Shown here: positions 1 through 10,773 of the stretch, in pieces
Layout: each line of letters starts with the position of its first letter
How positions within the stretch are numbered: the stretch's first letter is position 1
Source of the DNA: Tieghemiomyces parasiticus
Taxonomy: Eukaryota > Kickxellomycota > Dimargaritomycetes > Dimargaritales > Dimargaritaceae
Assembly (NCBI GenBank): GCA_027575765.1
Contig: JANBPT010000772.1
Coordinates: forward strand, 1-23,608
Reading direction: 5' to 3'
Length of the DNA stretch: 23,608 nt
The notes under the pieces: model-generated
What the model was told of the DNA's origin: nothing
The model's database searches: none
Seen by the model: only the letters and a program-made list of their open reading frames with translations
Made by a program: the position numbers and the translations under genes

Positions 1-2347
1 TTATCCGAGTTTCGCATCAGCCCGTGGGCAGTGTAAAGGTAGAGATAAGGCGGCGGCCAATGAAGGCCGTCATAAAATTAAGGGAAAATCCATTGTGCTG
101 TTGAGATCTGAATATGGCAGACGGAAGCTAGGGTACGGAGTGAAGTGAATTGAATATCAGATTGTTGGGACTGGTTGAATACGAACAGAATTTCACCCCT
201 AGGAGAGCGTTGTTAAAAACGGGAAAGGCAAAAGGGAAGAGGCCATTCCTAGTCGATTGAGGGCATTGATCCCCAACGTACCCTGGCGTCGGGGGTTTGT
301 TGGTTTCTCCGTGGGCCGCCCCATCAGGTCGAATGGGCACAGTGGGACCGGGGCGTAGCAGGTTCCCCCCTCTTCTACACACCATTTCATTACCCAGATG
401 GTAACTGGAGTGTGTATCGTGCAAAAGATAGTGGATGTGAACAACGAAAGCAGTTAAAGATGAGGAAGACTAGCTAAGGCAGCAGCTAGTTTTGGTTGGA
501 TGTAGTCTAGCAGTACAACTCAAGTAAGCAAACGAACTCTATGCCACTAAGGCGGCAATGGTGTTAATAACTTAGGGAGGGTGAGCAATGTAATTTGTCC
601 ATGACGAGCTAGGCAAGTGAGCTGAGACCTGGCTGAATAAACGGTGGATTTGGGATCGGTGTAGCGTTAAGGGTGGATGATAGAGTACTTCCCAGTTGGA
701 GTGTCTGGACGACACCCGCTTGCGTATTTCGGACGATCTGGTCGGCTGGTTTCCCGGTCTCGTTATCGAATCATTGATGTGAGTGACCAGATGCCAAGAG
801 GGGTCCATTTCTCAGCAATTGGTGCGGTTAAATGTCAGAAATATTGGCGGAGCCATAATATTAAATTAAGCCTTTGCTTCTGATGGTTGGCGTAAGGTAC
901 TGGATGTAGTCCGCTACTCATCACTCGTAAACAACCCTAGTTTGTGGCCTCACGAATTATGGCTGGACTTGAATAGCGTATTTTGAATTACGCTTTAAGT
1001 CTGTTGGTGGCATTCCTTGCCCCGCTCTTTCGATGGGGCCTTCCCTAACGAGTTACCGGGTTCTGCCGATTGGGATTTGGCCCATAATACCCATACGCAT
1101 AGTAATTCTCTTTCACTCTTAAGCGTCAGTATGGGTGTTAGAGGGGAAACGTCAGCCAACAGTCAGGCACGTAAGCCATTTGATTGATACTCTGTGCCAA
1201 GGGAGAGGAGGGACGGAGGCAGCTTATAGGGTTGCTGCCGTTAACACTCAAAGGACCACGTCGTACTTGTACAACGGCATGCTAGGCCACCCAACGGAAC
1301 ACGATACGTCGTCCCTGCTCAAGCCACATTTTTTTTCTATACTTGTTATTTGATTTGACTCGCCAACCTCCCCCCTCCTTTTATTCTTACGGCGTGTTGT
1401 AAGTGGCTTATTTGACACCGTGCTATCATTTCCCCCTTTTCCGGAACCCCGCCTCCCCCGCCCACCCCGCGACTTTCCGATCAACCCTGGCGTCTCAACC
1501 CCGTCATGAACGCCACTGATGTACGAAATGAGAATGATGTGGCGTTTGATCCACCCACCTCCCCACTCTCACTCATCCAATACCCCGGCCTTCCCCTGCC
1601 GCCACCTTCCTTCAGGACGAGCTATCTGCTCCTCTTCACTGTGCACGGACCTTGGGGATTGGCAAGGACGACCTTACCCCGAAAACGAGGCTTGCATTTT
1701 GAGCGTCGGAGGGGTACGGATGGTTAGTGTATCTATCAATTAGGCCGAGTGACAGTGTTCCTACCTGTTGTACTCCGCAAGGGCATGAGGGCTGTGGACT
1801 GGTGGAGGGGTGGGAAAGCGCCATAGCTTAGACCTTCCGGATGCGTTCAACCTATCGGATGTTGGCCGAAAGGTGGTACGTATCCTGCTGCTCCACTTGC
1901 CCCAGTGGTTTCCAACCACAGAGTCGGTGCAGCTGTGCGGGGGCATGGAGGAAATAGTCAGGCCCACAAAGCTGCCGGCTCGTGGTAGCGTCCGATGACG
2001 TGGTATGCTGGCGTCGCAACTCCCCATTACTTGAAATGTGGCTATATTTATTGGGACTATCGACGTGCGCTCCTTGTCACTCAAACCTCCCCCTCCCATC
2101 CCCTCACCAGCTTGAGAGTTATTATGTCTAAGTGGCTTTATCCGGCGATGGAAGGCCTCGGACTCTCTTGTCGTCAAATATAAAAGGCCCCTTGCCCTCG
2201 TCCTGGTTTGTATCAATGCAAGCCATCACATTATCCCCATTGTTGTTTTTCCCCCCATTTTACCTGTCTTCTCTTATTTACGCGGCCTGTCACCTTGCTC
2301 GTCCTCGGCTATTACCTTAACCCCTGGTAACCGTTACCACGGTAAAT
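1..2347. other. Intergenic region upstream of the first secreted-protein gene
   Basis: No open frame here looks like a real gene. The longest (1761-2216 on the minus strand) has no recognisable domain and biased, low-information composition. A C/T-rich tract occupies about 1360-1620 on the + strand, resembling the leaders seen upstream of other genes in the window, but no convincing coding region follows it closely. The last 170 bases hold a TATA box and a C/T-rich leader belonging to the gene at 2348. I see no RNA gene or mobile element. Confidence 0.6.
2179..2185 (+). promoter_or_regulatory. TATA box of the secreted-protein gene at 2348
   Basis: The sequence TATAAAA lies 163 bases before the ATG at 2348. 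It is followed by a C/T-rich stretch (about 2188-2310), as expected for a transcription start and leader. Initiation about 30 bases downstream would give a 5' leader of roughly 130 bases. The position and leader composition are seen; use as a promoter is inferred. Confidence 0.55.
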
Positions 2348-3526
2348 ATGCGTGCCTCTACCGTGTCCTCGGTGACGCTGCTGCTCCTCGCGCAGGCCAC
2401 ACTCAACCCGACCCTCACCGTTTCTGCCCCCATATCCGCAGTTAGCCGCATCCCCCAGCGTCCCCTGTCCTATTCACCCGTTGCCAGCCAGAAGCCTATC
2501 TCCCGAACCGTCCGCTCGGCCTTATCCCTTAGCCCTGGCGAACAGACGAAGTACGCGCACGTCTCCCGTATTCCCCGTCGGAGTACGAATTCTCCTCGGA
2601 TGATTGAGGATGTATCCGTGACTGAATTTCCGTTTAAATATGATAATCCCCGCTCGCTCGAGACAATCCCTGAGGAAGACGAGGAGGACGGCGAGGATGT
2701 AGAACCGACCCTGGAACCCCCAGCTGGGATCTCGACCGACGTAAGCAATCAAGAGACTGGGGATGTGGTCCAGGGAGAGAAGGAGCCAGGCTTTACAACC
2801 ATTAACAACCCTGAAGTAAACAGTCAAGTGACAGCGCCGGAGGAGTCTCCACTAGACGTGGTCAGCGAAGAAGTCAACAGGGTTGCAACAGACATGGAGA
2901 AGGGGTCGAATTCCGGTCCCTCTGCCGCGGGTCCCCTTTTCAACCTGAACCTGCTCATCGATAACCCCACCGTTGACTTTACCAACCAGAACATCTTGCA
3001 ACGTCTGAATGTCGGTAGCGCCAGCGACCAAGGATCAACCCAAGCTGATAGCAGCAGTGGTAGCTGGGCGGCGACGGCGGTGGCGCGAAATCAACCCCCG
3101 ACCAAACTGCCCAGAGCCGTGCGTGGCTCAACAAAGCCGATCAGGCAAACCAGCGTCGATAACCCGCAATCCCCGACTGACTCGCTCAGATCGCCCTCGT
3201 CATCTAAATTGCCAAAGCCCATCCAGGGTCAGACCGGGGTCCAGAAAAAAAAGCGACTTGAAAAGACCAACCGGGTCGCCGCCATCAAAAAGGTTAATGG
3301 CCAGGAATCGAGCCCACAACCGTCCAAGAAATCGGCCAGATTCTCCAAGTTGGCCTCCCTCATCACTCTGGAACAAACCGGAAGATCCAAAAGCCCAACG
3401 CCATCGACTAGGACTCCTGGGGCTTTAAAATCGTCGAAATTATTCCAACGGGTTGGGATGTCCATGAGCAACGCTCTAAAATCCGTACCCAAGATGCTAA
3501 AGGGGACTAAGAAAACTCGTAAATAA
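2348..3526 (+). CDS. Secreted, disordered protein of unknown family with acidic middle and basic C-terminus
   Basis: Single-exon frame of 392 residues starting at an ATG behind a TATA box and C/T-rich leader. Residues 1-27 look like a signal peptide: Arg2, a hydrophobic core around residues 9-19, and a likely cleavage after the V-S-A at 25-27. The mature part is rich in Ser, Pro, Thr and Gln and probably disordered. Early in it a short motif VSRIP occurs twice, the second time followed by Arg-Arg, a possible Kex2-type site. A strongly acidic run (about residues 108-118, Glu/Asp) follows. The C-terminal quarter is very basic, with KKKR at 300-303 and Lys/Arg in most of the last 15 residues. 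I recognise no domain or family. It may be a secreted or wall-associated protein, or an effector-like protein; the basic segments could bind nucleic acid, polyanions or an importin. No transmembrane segment is visible after the signal peptide. Confidence 0.75.
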   Translation: MRASTVSSVTLLLLAQATLNPTLTVSAPISAVSRIPQRPLSYSPVASQKPISRTVRSALSLSPGEQTKYAHVSRIPRRSTNSPRMIEDVSVTEFPFKYDNPRSLETIPEEDEEDGEDVEPTLEPPAGISTDVSNQETGDVVQGEKEPGFTTINNPEVNSQVTAPEESPLDVVSEEVNRVATDMEKGSNSGPSAAGPLFNLNLLIDNPTVDFTNQNILQRLNVGSASDQGSTQADSSSGSWAATAVARNQPPTKLPRAVRGSTKPIRQTSVDNPQSPTDSLRSPSSSKLPKPIQGQTGVQKKKRLEKTNRVAAIKKVNGQESSPQPSKKSARFSKLASLITLEQTGRSKSPTPSTRTPGALKSSKLFQRVGMSMSNALKSVPKMLKGTKKTRK

Positions 3527-3544
3527 CCCGTAATTTATGGGGAG

Positions 3545-3558
3545 TTTTTTTTTTTTTT
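3545..3558 (+). repeat. T14 homopolymer just after the stop codon
   Basis: A run of 14 T starts 18 bases after the stop codon of the upstream gene and is followed by further T-rich sequence to about 3590. It may be part of the 3' end signal of that gene, but no AATAAA hexamer is obvious, so this role is inferred only from position. Confidence 0.5.
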
Positions 3559-3983
3559 ACTCTTATTTATTTATCAGGGTTTTTATTGCCAGCGAGCTTC
3601 ACTTCTCCGTACATTACAAAAGGCCAACGTTGGCTGGGCAGCTCAATCTTCTCACTTCTTCGCACGTACAGTGCACATCAATTCGTGCTGTTGTCATCGA
3701 AATTTAAAAGATGCAATTTTTTATAAACCTGTTATATTAGTATTCCTTCTTCAAAATTAGGCTCAACTCGGTACGTCGTAAGGACTACAGTGTATGTAGA
3801 TACAACCGAGCTGCTACCCGATGCCGTTCGAGTCGACAACGACTTTATTCGATGGAAATGTACACGGATCGACCACCGTGGAAATGCCAATGAGAAACGG
3901 GTGATGATGCGAAGTGAATCAGGCTCCATCCTCTCAAAGTTCATCATGGTGGGACTCCAGACCTCAAGCTTGATACAGGGATG

Positions 3984-4005
3984 TATATATATATATATAT
4001 ATATA
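3984..4005. repeat. (TA)11 microsatellite
   Basis: Eleven perfect TA units in the spacer between two convergent genes. It is likely length-variable. No function is apparent. Confidence 0.9.
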
Positions 4006-4186
4006 ACCCCCTCCCCGGCGATGCCAGGAGGGTGAACCCCAACGTGAAGTTGAGAAGCGTTACACTAATAATAAAGGAGTGAAAACTGGCACAGCCAAAC
4101 AGGGCCAAGCGTAGGGGGGGGGGATAACCACTAGGGGATGTATATAGTTCAAAAGTTACTACCTGCCGCGGTCTTGATAATCCCGC

Positions 4187-6862
4187 CTACGAGTTGGACA
4201 CGACCAGCAGGAAGATGGTGATGAGCAACGTGAGCACGGGCACGGCTGTGATGTAGGTGTAAAATAGTAACTTGGCCGATTCCTCCTCAAAGATGCCGAG
4301 GGCCTGGGCAACGGTGATGAGATTGATGGCCGGGGGCATACAGCACAACACCATGAGGGTAAGGATAAATACCGGGTCAGCGGCAGCGATAGGAATATAT
4401 GGTCGAAGGAAGAGCAGCATGGGGATGCAAATGGCTGGGAAGATGATGAAGCGACCCACCATGGTCAGAATAATGGACTTGGTGCCATCCGAGAACCCGC
4501 GAGTGGACGAGGTGATAATCTGAGAGTTCTCCGCAGTAGACGAGGCCTGGGATAGGGCGTCGGTCTCAGTCGACGGAGAGTCCGGTACATGAATGGTGGT
4601 GACCTGGACCTCGTCGCTTCTGCAACCGGGCACTAACAAGGAGGAGGTACCAGCGTTGGCGCCCGTGCGTGAAGCATAGGCCGGAACGTCAGCGTCCAGG
4701 AGGGTCAGGGCAGGCGGGACAGCGAGGTTAGATGACGAGGACGATGCCGACGACATACGGGAACGGAATGAGGCCGGAGTGAGGTGACGGGCGACGCGGG
4801 AGAGTGTGCCGGCCATGCCCAATTGGACACCACCGAGCTGGGCACCAAGCGAGAGCAGCATGACCGGGATGGCCGCGTCACCGCTGATTTGTATGGCCTT
4901 GATGAATGGGATAAAGAGTGAATCCGGGTCCATCACTACCTCGTGGACCCCTGGAATGAACTGCACCGCCAGGGCGGCGATGATGGCATAAACGGGGGGA
5001 TTGAGGAGCCCGTTGACGGATTTGGCCAACTTCCGCAACCGCTTGCTGACGGGGTGTGACAACTTGTGGGCCCGGTGGAAGAGCGTGGCCCATTGGCCGC
5101 GGGGCGCCCTGCTCGGGAGGTTCTCACTGGTGGGGGCAACGCCGCCCGGTAGTAGGCTGTCGCGCTCGGTCGCCGGGGTACACTCCGTGATGGTAAGTGC
5201 GGGGGTATCGCCAGGGAAATCGAACTGGTCGGACCTCGGTGAAGCCAGCGAGGCGGTGGATCCGTAAGCTGATGAGCTGGGTGACATGTTTACCGACGAG
5301 GCGCTAGAGTCGATGGCAAGGCTGACACTGGAGGGGACCACCACCAGCCGGTTGTGTGAGGCTAACTTAGTGGCCTGCACGTCCTGGTTACCCAGTTTGT
5401 CGGAGTCGGCGGCCAGGAGCCGCACGCCGACGGTCCAGCGGAACACGTTGTTAAAAATAACAAAGATGACGGCATAGGACACGGCGCGGGCAGCGGCCTT
5501 CTCGGGCGTGTCGTACGGACCGTTGAAGAGGACGGAGGACCCGCTGCTCAGCATGATGCCGCGCAGCAGCGAGATAGGCAGACTGTTGGTGTTGCTGAAG
5601 AGTAGAGCCACCATCATGAAACGATGCAGGCCCACGGAGATGCGCAAGATACGGCAGCCCACCACGCTGATGACGAGCGAGATGGCTGAGAAGACGAAGT
5701 AGAATAGCACCATGGGCCATAACTCAGCGATTACCTCGGGAGACACGGTGTCGATCATGCTCGCAAAGAGTAGGCAGGGCGTAAAGAAGTTCATGTTGAG
5801 CACAGACAGACCCTACGGCATATGCAGATACATGGAAATGACGGCGGGGGTGGTGAGTGGCACAAGGTAGGGGACGTTAGTACGGGTGTATCGGTGGCGC
5901 CGGAGCGTACGATTTGCATCACGACCGGGGACTAGCCTGGTGACAGTACGGGGCCGAGGAAGGAGGGAAGATAGTGGGAATTCCCGCGTCCCTCACTGGG
6001 GAGTTGGGATGTGTAAAGGAAGAGAAGGTGAGGGTCTTCGCACGCGCAGATGCTTGTGTGGCGGCGACCGCATACCAGCCTCTCAGGGCCCCTGCATGTC
6101 GAACGTTTTCCCCCAGATAGAGCTGCCCAACAAATCTAGCAGGCAGATCTCTTCCTAAGGGGAAAGTACGTGTGGGGTTGCATTATCAGGGACCACCTGT
6201 CTTATCCACCGAAGGGTCCATTGAGATGGTCCAGTTGGAGGAAGCGAGGCTTGCGATGTACCCCCACCCCAAGGTTGGGGTCATGGTGATGCGTAATGCA
6301 GCACTGGACCAAGTCGAGCCAGACCGTCTAGTGCACAACAAAAGGAACTGAAACTTACCTTTTGGACGGGCTTGGGGATATACCCCATTTTACTGAATAC
6401 GTAGCCGCATAGTGAGATGATGAAAACTTGGAGGATGGCCTAAATGGGAGTGTGAAGGGAAAGAGTGAGACCAAGTGAAGTAAATTGACAAATGCAATAT
6501 CATTAGTACGAGACTCAACAAGAAAGGGTCGTCCTGGTGACCAGCTATCGTTCGACATGGTAGACAGGTGTACGGATACTATCCTGGTACTTCAGCGTTT
6601 GCACGCATGAAGCGGGTGCGACAAGGTAGGACCCAGTAAGGTCGGGTCGTGACGACTCGCTAAGCAAGCACCGGGCGGGGGCCGGGGGGGTGCACCCCAA
6701 CCCACGCGCGGGGAGGGGAGTGCGAGAAGCGCATTCGCAACAAAAGGAGCCTTGGCGCCAAGTGCGGCAGGGAGTGTGTGAATGTCGCTTTCCGGGGGGA
6801 AAAGTCATGCCGTCGGTCTTGGGGCTTACCTGGAAGGCCGTTAGAGCGAAGGAAAGATCCAT
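4187..6862 (-). CDS. Auxin efflux carrier family membrane transporter (ECM3/YBR287W-like), three exons
   Basis: Integral membrane transporter of the auxin efflux carrier/PIN-like family; the fungal members' substrate is uncertain. Exons on the minus strand: 6862-6830 (11 residues, MDLSFALTAFQ), 6439-6359 (27 residues, AILQVF...KPVQK) and 5812-4187, giving 579 residues. Introns are 390 and 546 bases, both phase 0, with donors GTAAGC and GTAAGT and AG acceptors. The joined start gives the family pattern of a first helix, a short basic turn, then L-N-M-N-F-F-T-P-C-L-L-F. About five N-terminal membrane helices reach residue 162. A hydrophilic Ser/Pro-rich loop (165-300) follows, then the conserved L-N-P-P-V-Y-A and G-D-A-A-I-P-V motifs (about 307-366). 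A second Ser/Thr-rich loop (367-480) precedes three C-terminal helices with P-P-A-I-N-L-I. The large loops are usual in fungal members and may be phosphorylated. The large exon alone would lack the first helix, so the short exons matter. Exon 1 is supported by splice sites and family resemblance, not by transcripts. Confidence 0.9.
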
Positions 6863-9800
6863 GCGACGTGGATGCTGTCAGAATGGGGTGGGGTGGCGAA
6901 TGCGTGAGGGCTGGCTTGAAGGGTACGAGGTAAAATGGGAGGACGGTGGTAGAATAAGGCTGAAGTTGGGTTATAAAATAAAGAAAGGAAAGTTAGGCAG
7001 GATAGAAGAGGTCACTGGCGTCCGGAATGAAGGAATTCAAGGTTGTAAAGAATAGAAAGGAGTGAAGGTAGACGGCTATATAGCAGGTTCGAAGTGGAAG
7101 GTAAGCCTCACGAGAACGAGAAGAGAGAGTTGATGGTGTACGGACCGACCTTTGGGGATGGTGTAAGCAAGGTGGTATAAAGGGACAGATATCACACGGG
7201 GTATAGTATATACCCTACTGGTAACAAAGAAACGAGGCGAGTGATCTATATTTGAGGAGCGCGATAGAGGAGAGGACAGATGCAAAGGAGAGAAATGGGC
7301 CCGAGCGGGAGACCGGAGAGGGTTCGCCTAGAGGTGAGTTTTGGAGGGCAAGGTAGTAGTGGTATCCCTGAAGGCACAGGGCGAGGCTGACAATTTTATA
7401 TATGAACTGCAGTGGCAGGAGAAGAGGGGAAACGGTGACGCCGTGGACGTGAATAGTCTGGTTTGGTGGATGGTGGTATGCGGGTAAATATAAAAATACC
7501 GGACTCATTCGATCGTCATGCAATGTATAGTCCGCTCGACCGTGGAAGGTGACAAAGGAAGAGGAGGGGTGAGGAATTCGTGGTGAATGGGCACTACAGG
7601 AGGGTATCAAACACCCCAGGCGGAGGACAGCGAGCTATGACCGCAGAATCTTCGGCAATTCTGTACGAAGAGTGTGAATAGGAGCAATGGCGGAGAGGAT
7701 GAAGTAGATGTGTACCAGTGGAGCTGCGAGATCAGTCGATAAGGGAAGTCGTGGCCAGAGAGATAATTGAAGGGAGGGAGGGGTCTCAATGGGGGGGGGT
7801 GATTTAAGGGTGGAGTAAATACGGTAGGGTAAAGGGATTTAGAATGCCAAGTAGCGGATTGGGGACAAAGCGTTGATGACGTCGGCAGTATCGTAATGGC
7901 GGGACCGGTAATTGGATAGGATTCAAAGCACAGAGGCTGGAGTGTATAGTACGTGTGGGTATACAAGTGACGAAAGGGGGCGCCCTGGGCGGGTCGTTCC
8001 TAAAGGGTGAGGGAGGAAGAGTAGGTAGGTTGTTGATAGGTGAGTCAGCGGTGACCAAGGCTGCGCTGGGCGGGGGGAGAGGCCAGGCCACCAACCAAAC
8101 GATAGATGAGAGCTGGGGAAGGGATGGGATTGCACAATGGGCCGGGGTTCAAAGGTGAGATCGACGGAGCTACGGAGGTCTTTATAGCCACTGCAGTTAG
8201 AGCGGAGACTGGTAACAGGGCAGGCGACCGAGCGTAGCAGGTGGCGGGTCGAATATTCAGATAAGGATAGTGAAGAGGTATGCTGGAGAGATCGTGGCGA
8301 GAGACTTGGTCCCTTGCCTCAAAAATCGGGCGGGTTGCCGTCGTTATATACGGCCGTTTCCTTCTCTGTAGAACAATCCATGACCCTGACTGGGCCGGTG
8401 CCAGCAAGTCCGATTCTGACCGCCACAATGACAAGCGTCAGGATTGGGTCTGCATAGAACCAGCCCACCCAGTTGGCATGCCGTTGGCAACCTCAGGGGC
8501 TGTCCTGTTGCAGTCAAAGGCTATTTAACCTTGTATTGGTAGATGAGGGCCTGGCTGTATGCGCCCAGGCAACCTGCCTAAACTAAAAGCATCCCATGAT
8601 GCCGTTTCTCTGTAACCGGTTCATGATTATAGCCCTGGCCGTGCCCTTGAGGGATGCGGTGGTCCGGTATCCCCCCCTTCAGTGGCACCTCTTTTACCAG
8701 GCGCACTCAGCTCGCCGGAGGGACATCTGCAAAACAACGACATGTGTGGGAGGGGCGGTGACCTGCAGAAAGGATACCGTTCTTTTAGGACGGGGGTTGC
8801 CATCCTACAGTTGGCTGGGTCAGGCACCTTCGTTCGCAAAGTGCCAAGCCCACACGCAGCTTCCATAGACAATTGTACGCACTGGCCATATCCATCCCGA
8901 CTGTGGTTCCTTAGTGAACCATGCAACAGTGGTCACGGTTGTAGAACATTTCGATTTTACGCCGGCCCCCAGCGCTCAGGCGCAAATAGTGGTACGACCT
9001 GCTCAGGCCAGGATCGACTACAGCGCCATAATCAAGTCCGGTTCCGTAAGGTCGGGGTTTCCGTCGGAGGCTGTTGCGTAGAAGGTAGGGGGGGATTGCT
9101 GCGAAGCGTGGTCATGCTCTTTCTGTCGCATTCCAACCTGCCTGTGGTTTCAATGACGTTGGCTACGTCAGATAAGCTGCCGAGGGGTCCATGTCAATCC
9201 AATTTGGCCTCGTGGATATAGGGCGATCATGCACAACCGCGGCGCGCGGCGACCCGAAACTCCGACATCATAGGTGTGGTTGAAAGCGTCCAATTTGATG
9301 AGCAAATGTAGGGAGTGACCTCCAGCTACCCTGCTGGATCTTTCTTGTCGAACAGAGAGCCAGTATACTGGCCTGATTCTGCCATGTCTCCAACATGACG
9401 CCGCGCGTCAGAGTGTACGGCTAGCCACCAAACAGCAAACACCATTTCACCTCCCCACGGGCAGCATAGATTTGTGGCAACGTCGTCAATTCATCATCCT
9501 GCAGCTTCTCTAGGAGGCCAGGAACCGAGCGGTCTCAAGGGGCCGATGGTGGCGGACCACATAGTCCTTCTTAGGTGGGTGATTATGGCCAACTGGTTGT
9601 CCCCAACTACGTGCTTCGCTTGCAGCAGCTCCTCGCAGCCGCTCCAGCTGGCCAGACGAGGTAATGACAAGGGGGGCAGAACAAATGACGCACATGTCGC
9701 CCTGCTTGCTCCCAACCCCAGTCGCATCCATCCAACCACTCGCGGTCGCGCTCACACTTGACGGCGTGTGCACAGATCAGTTCAGGGCCCGCTTCGGTTT

Positions 9801-9933
9801 GTCACTCTACATAATCTCACTTCACACCACAACATCTTGACAGCACACGGTTGCCTTTCCGTACCCAATTCTCTAGGCATAACCCATTCCGGTCCGTTTA
9901 TATTGTCTTGTACATACACCGATCGAATTGGCA
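6863..9933. other. Three-kilobase stretch without a credible gene; first part purine-rich
   Basis: From the transporter start codon to about 8160 the + strand is strongly purine-rich; the 60 bases at 7261-7320 contain only 12 pyrimidines. Seen from the minus strand this is the C/T-rich leader type found upstream of other genes here, but much longer. Overlapping minus-strand open frames in it are a by-product of the low stop-codon frequency and have no protein-like composition. From about 8160 to 9933 composition is balanced; the 179-residue frame at 8682-9221 shows no domain. No tRNA or transposon is seen. Confidence 0.55.
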
Positions 9934-10773
9934 CTAGGACTCGGACTCACTGGCACCTTCGGTGCGGGCCCGGTAGGCGGCCTGGCTCCGGGCTTGCGCA
10001 GCGTTGAAGGCGGTGTGGTCGACCAGATCGAACCGGCGGGTCCGCGGAGCTTCTGGGTTTTTGGGGTAGATGGCGTCGCGGTCGTAGGATACGGCAATGC
10101 AACGACGGACCTTGCCGTGCTTACCGTGCGGCTCGCGGTAGAACTTGACATAGCCCTCAATTTTAGCGAAGAGGGTGTGGTCCCGACCCATGCCGACCTG
10201 GATGCGGAGGACCCGCCAGAAACCGAGTGGAGGGTAAGCGGTATGAGGTGAGTGAAAGGGCGAAGATATAGAGGGGTGGACTAAAACGCGGTGATTTGCG
10301 CCCCGTCCAAGTGGAGAGGGTATCGAGAGTTGCCCGTGACTTACATTCTCGCCCGGGAAGAACTCGGTGCCGCGCTGCCGGATAATAACGTTGCCGGGAA
10401 TAACGAACTCCTCTGTATGTAATGAACGATGGTATGGCCACGTGACAGGGTCAACGGTTAGGGTGATGGTGAGGGGCTTCCCTGTCTGATAGACCACCCT
10501 TATATCCCCCCCCGTAGAGAGAGAAAGAGAGAGAGCGGGATCCTGTTGCACCGCTACCCCCGGCCGTTACTTACCACCGAACTTCTTGATACCAAGGTGC
10601 TGGCCGGGTGAATCACGGTTGTTCTTGGTGGAACCGCCGGACCGCTTCGTGGCCCAACGCACGGCGAGCAGCTGGTGGGCCAGACCGGCCTGTAGAAGGC
10701 CGACGGTGCCCACGGTGACCGGATGGGTCGGCAGGGCATGCGCAAGACCTAGGGAACGCTGAAGGAGACTCAT
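9934..10773 (-). CDS. MRPL27: Mitochondrial large-subunit ribosomal protein bL27m, three exons
   Basis: Component of the large subunit of the mitochondrial ribosome; bacterial L27 reaches towards the peptidyl-transferase centre. Exons on the minus strand: 10773-10575, 10412-10345 and 10197-9934, together 176 residues. Introns are 162 and 147 bases with GTAAGT donors and AG acceptors; the first splits a codon after its first base, the second is phase 0. Residues 1-38 form a mitochondrial presequence without acidic residues (MSLLQRSLG...). The L27 core follows: W-A-T-K-R-S-G-G-S-T-K-N-N-R-D-S, then L-G-I-K-K-F-G, then G-N-V-I-I-R-Q-R-G-T-E-F-F-P-G-E-N, then V-G-M-G-R-D-H-T-L-F-A-K-I-E-G-Y-V-K-F. 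A C-terminal extension of about 65 residues is typical of fungal mitochondrial versions. The first splice junction yields F-G-E-E where bacteria have F-G-G-E, a one-residue difference at constant length. The symbol names the family; yeast calls its protein Mrp7. Confidence 0.93.

Larger units (their letters stand above)
3527..4186. other. Convergent intergenic region between secreted protein and transporter genes
   Basis: The two flanking genes end here tail to tail. The stretch contains the T14 tract, a (TA)11 microsatellite at 3984-4005 and a G-run near 4114. On the minus strand an AATAAA (complement at 3842-3847) lies about 340 bases beyond the transporter stop and could serve as a distal polyadenylation signal. 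No gene is seen. Confidence 0.55.

Noticed and set aside
1761..2216. 151-residue open frame on the - strand
   Set aside because: It lies across the TATA box and leader of the gene at 2348, has no recognisable domain and its composition looks like translated non-coding DNA.
7083..7095. GGTTCGAAGT resembling a tRNA B box
   Set aside because: The flanking bases do not form a T-arm stem, and no A box or acceptor stem is present at the right distance.
7215..8434. Chain of overlapping minus-strand open frames (up to about 130 residues)
   Set aside because: They arise because the minus strand is C/T-rich and stop codons are therefore rare. The translations are Pro/Ser/Leu/Thr-rich without domains, and I found no splice pattern that joins them into a known protein.
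8682..9221. 179-residue open frame on the + strand
   Set aside because: It shows no domain, signal or coherent protein-like composition, lacks the C/T-rich leader seen before real genes, and overlaps equally open frames on the other strand.
9359..9372. 14-bp perfect palindrome GCCAGTATACTGGC
   Set aside because: About one perfect 14-bp palindrome is expected by chance in a window of this length, and nothing nearby gives it a context.
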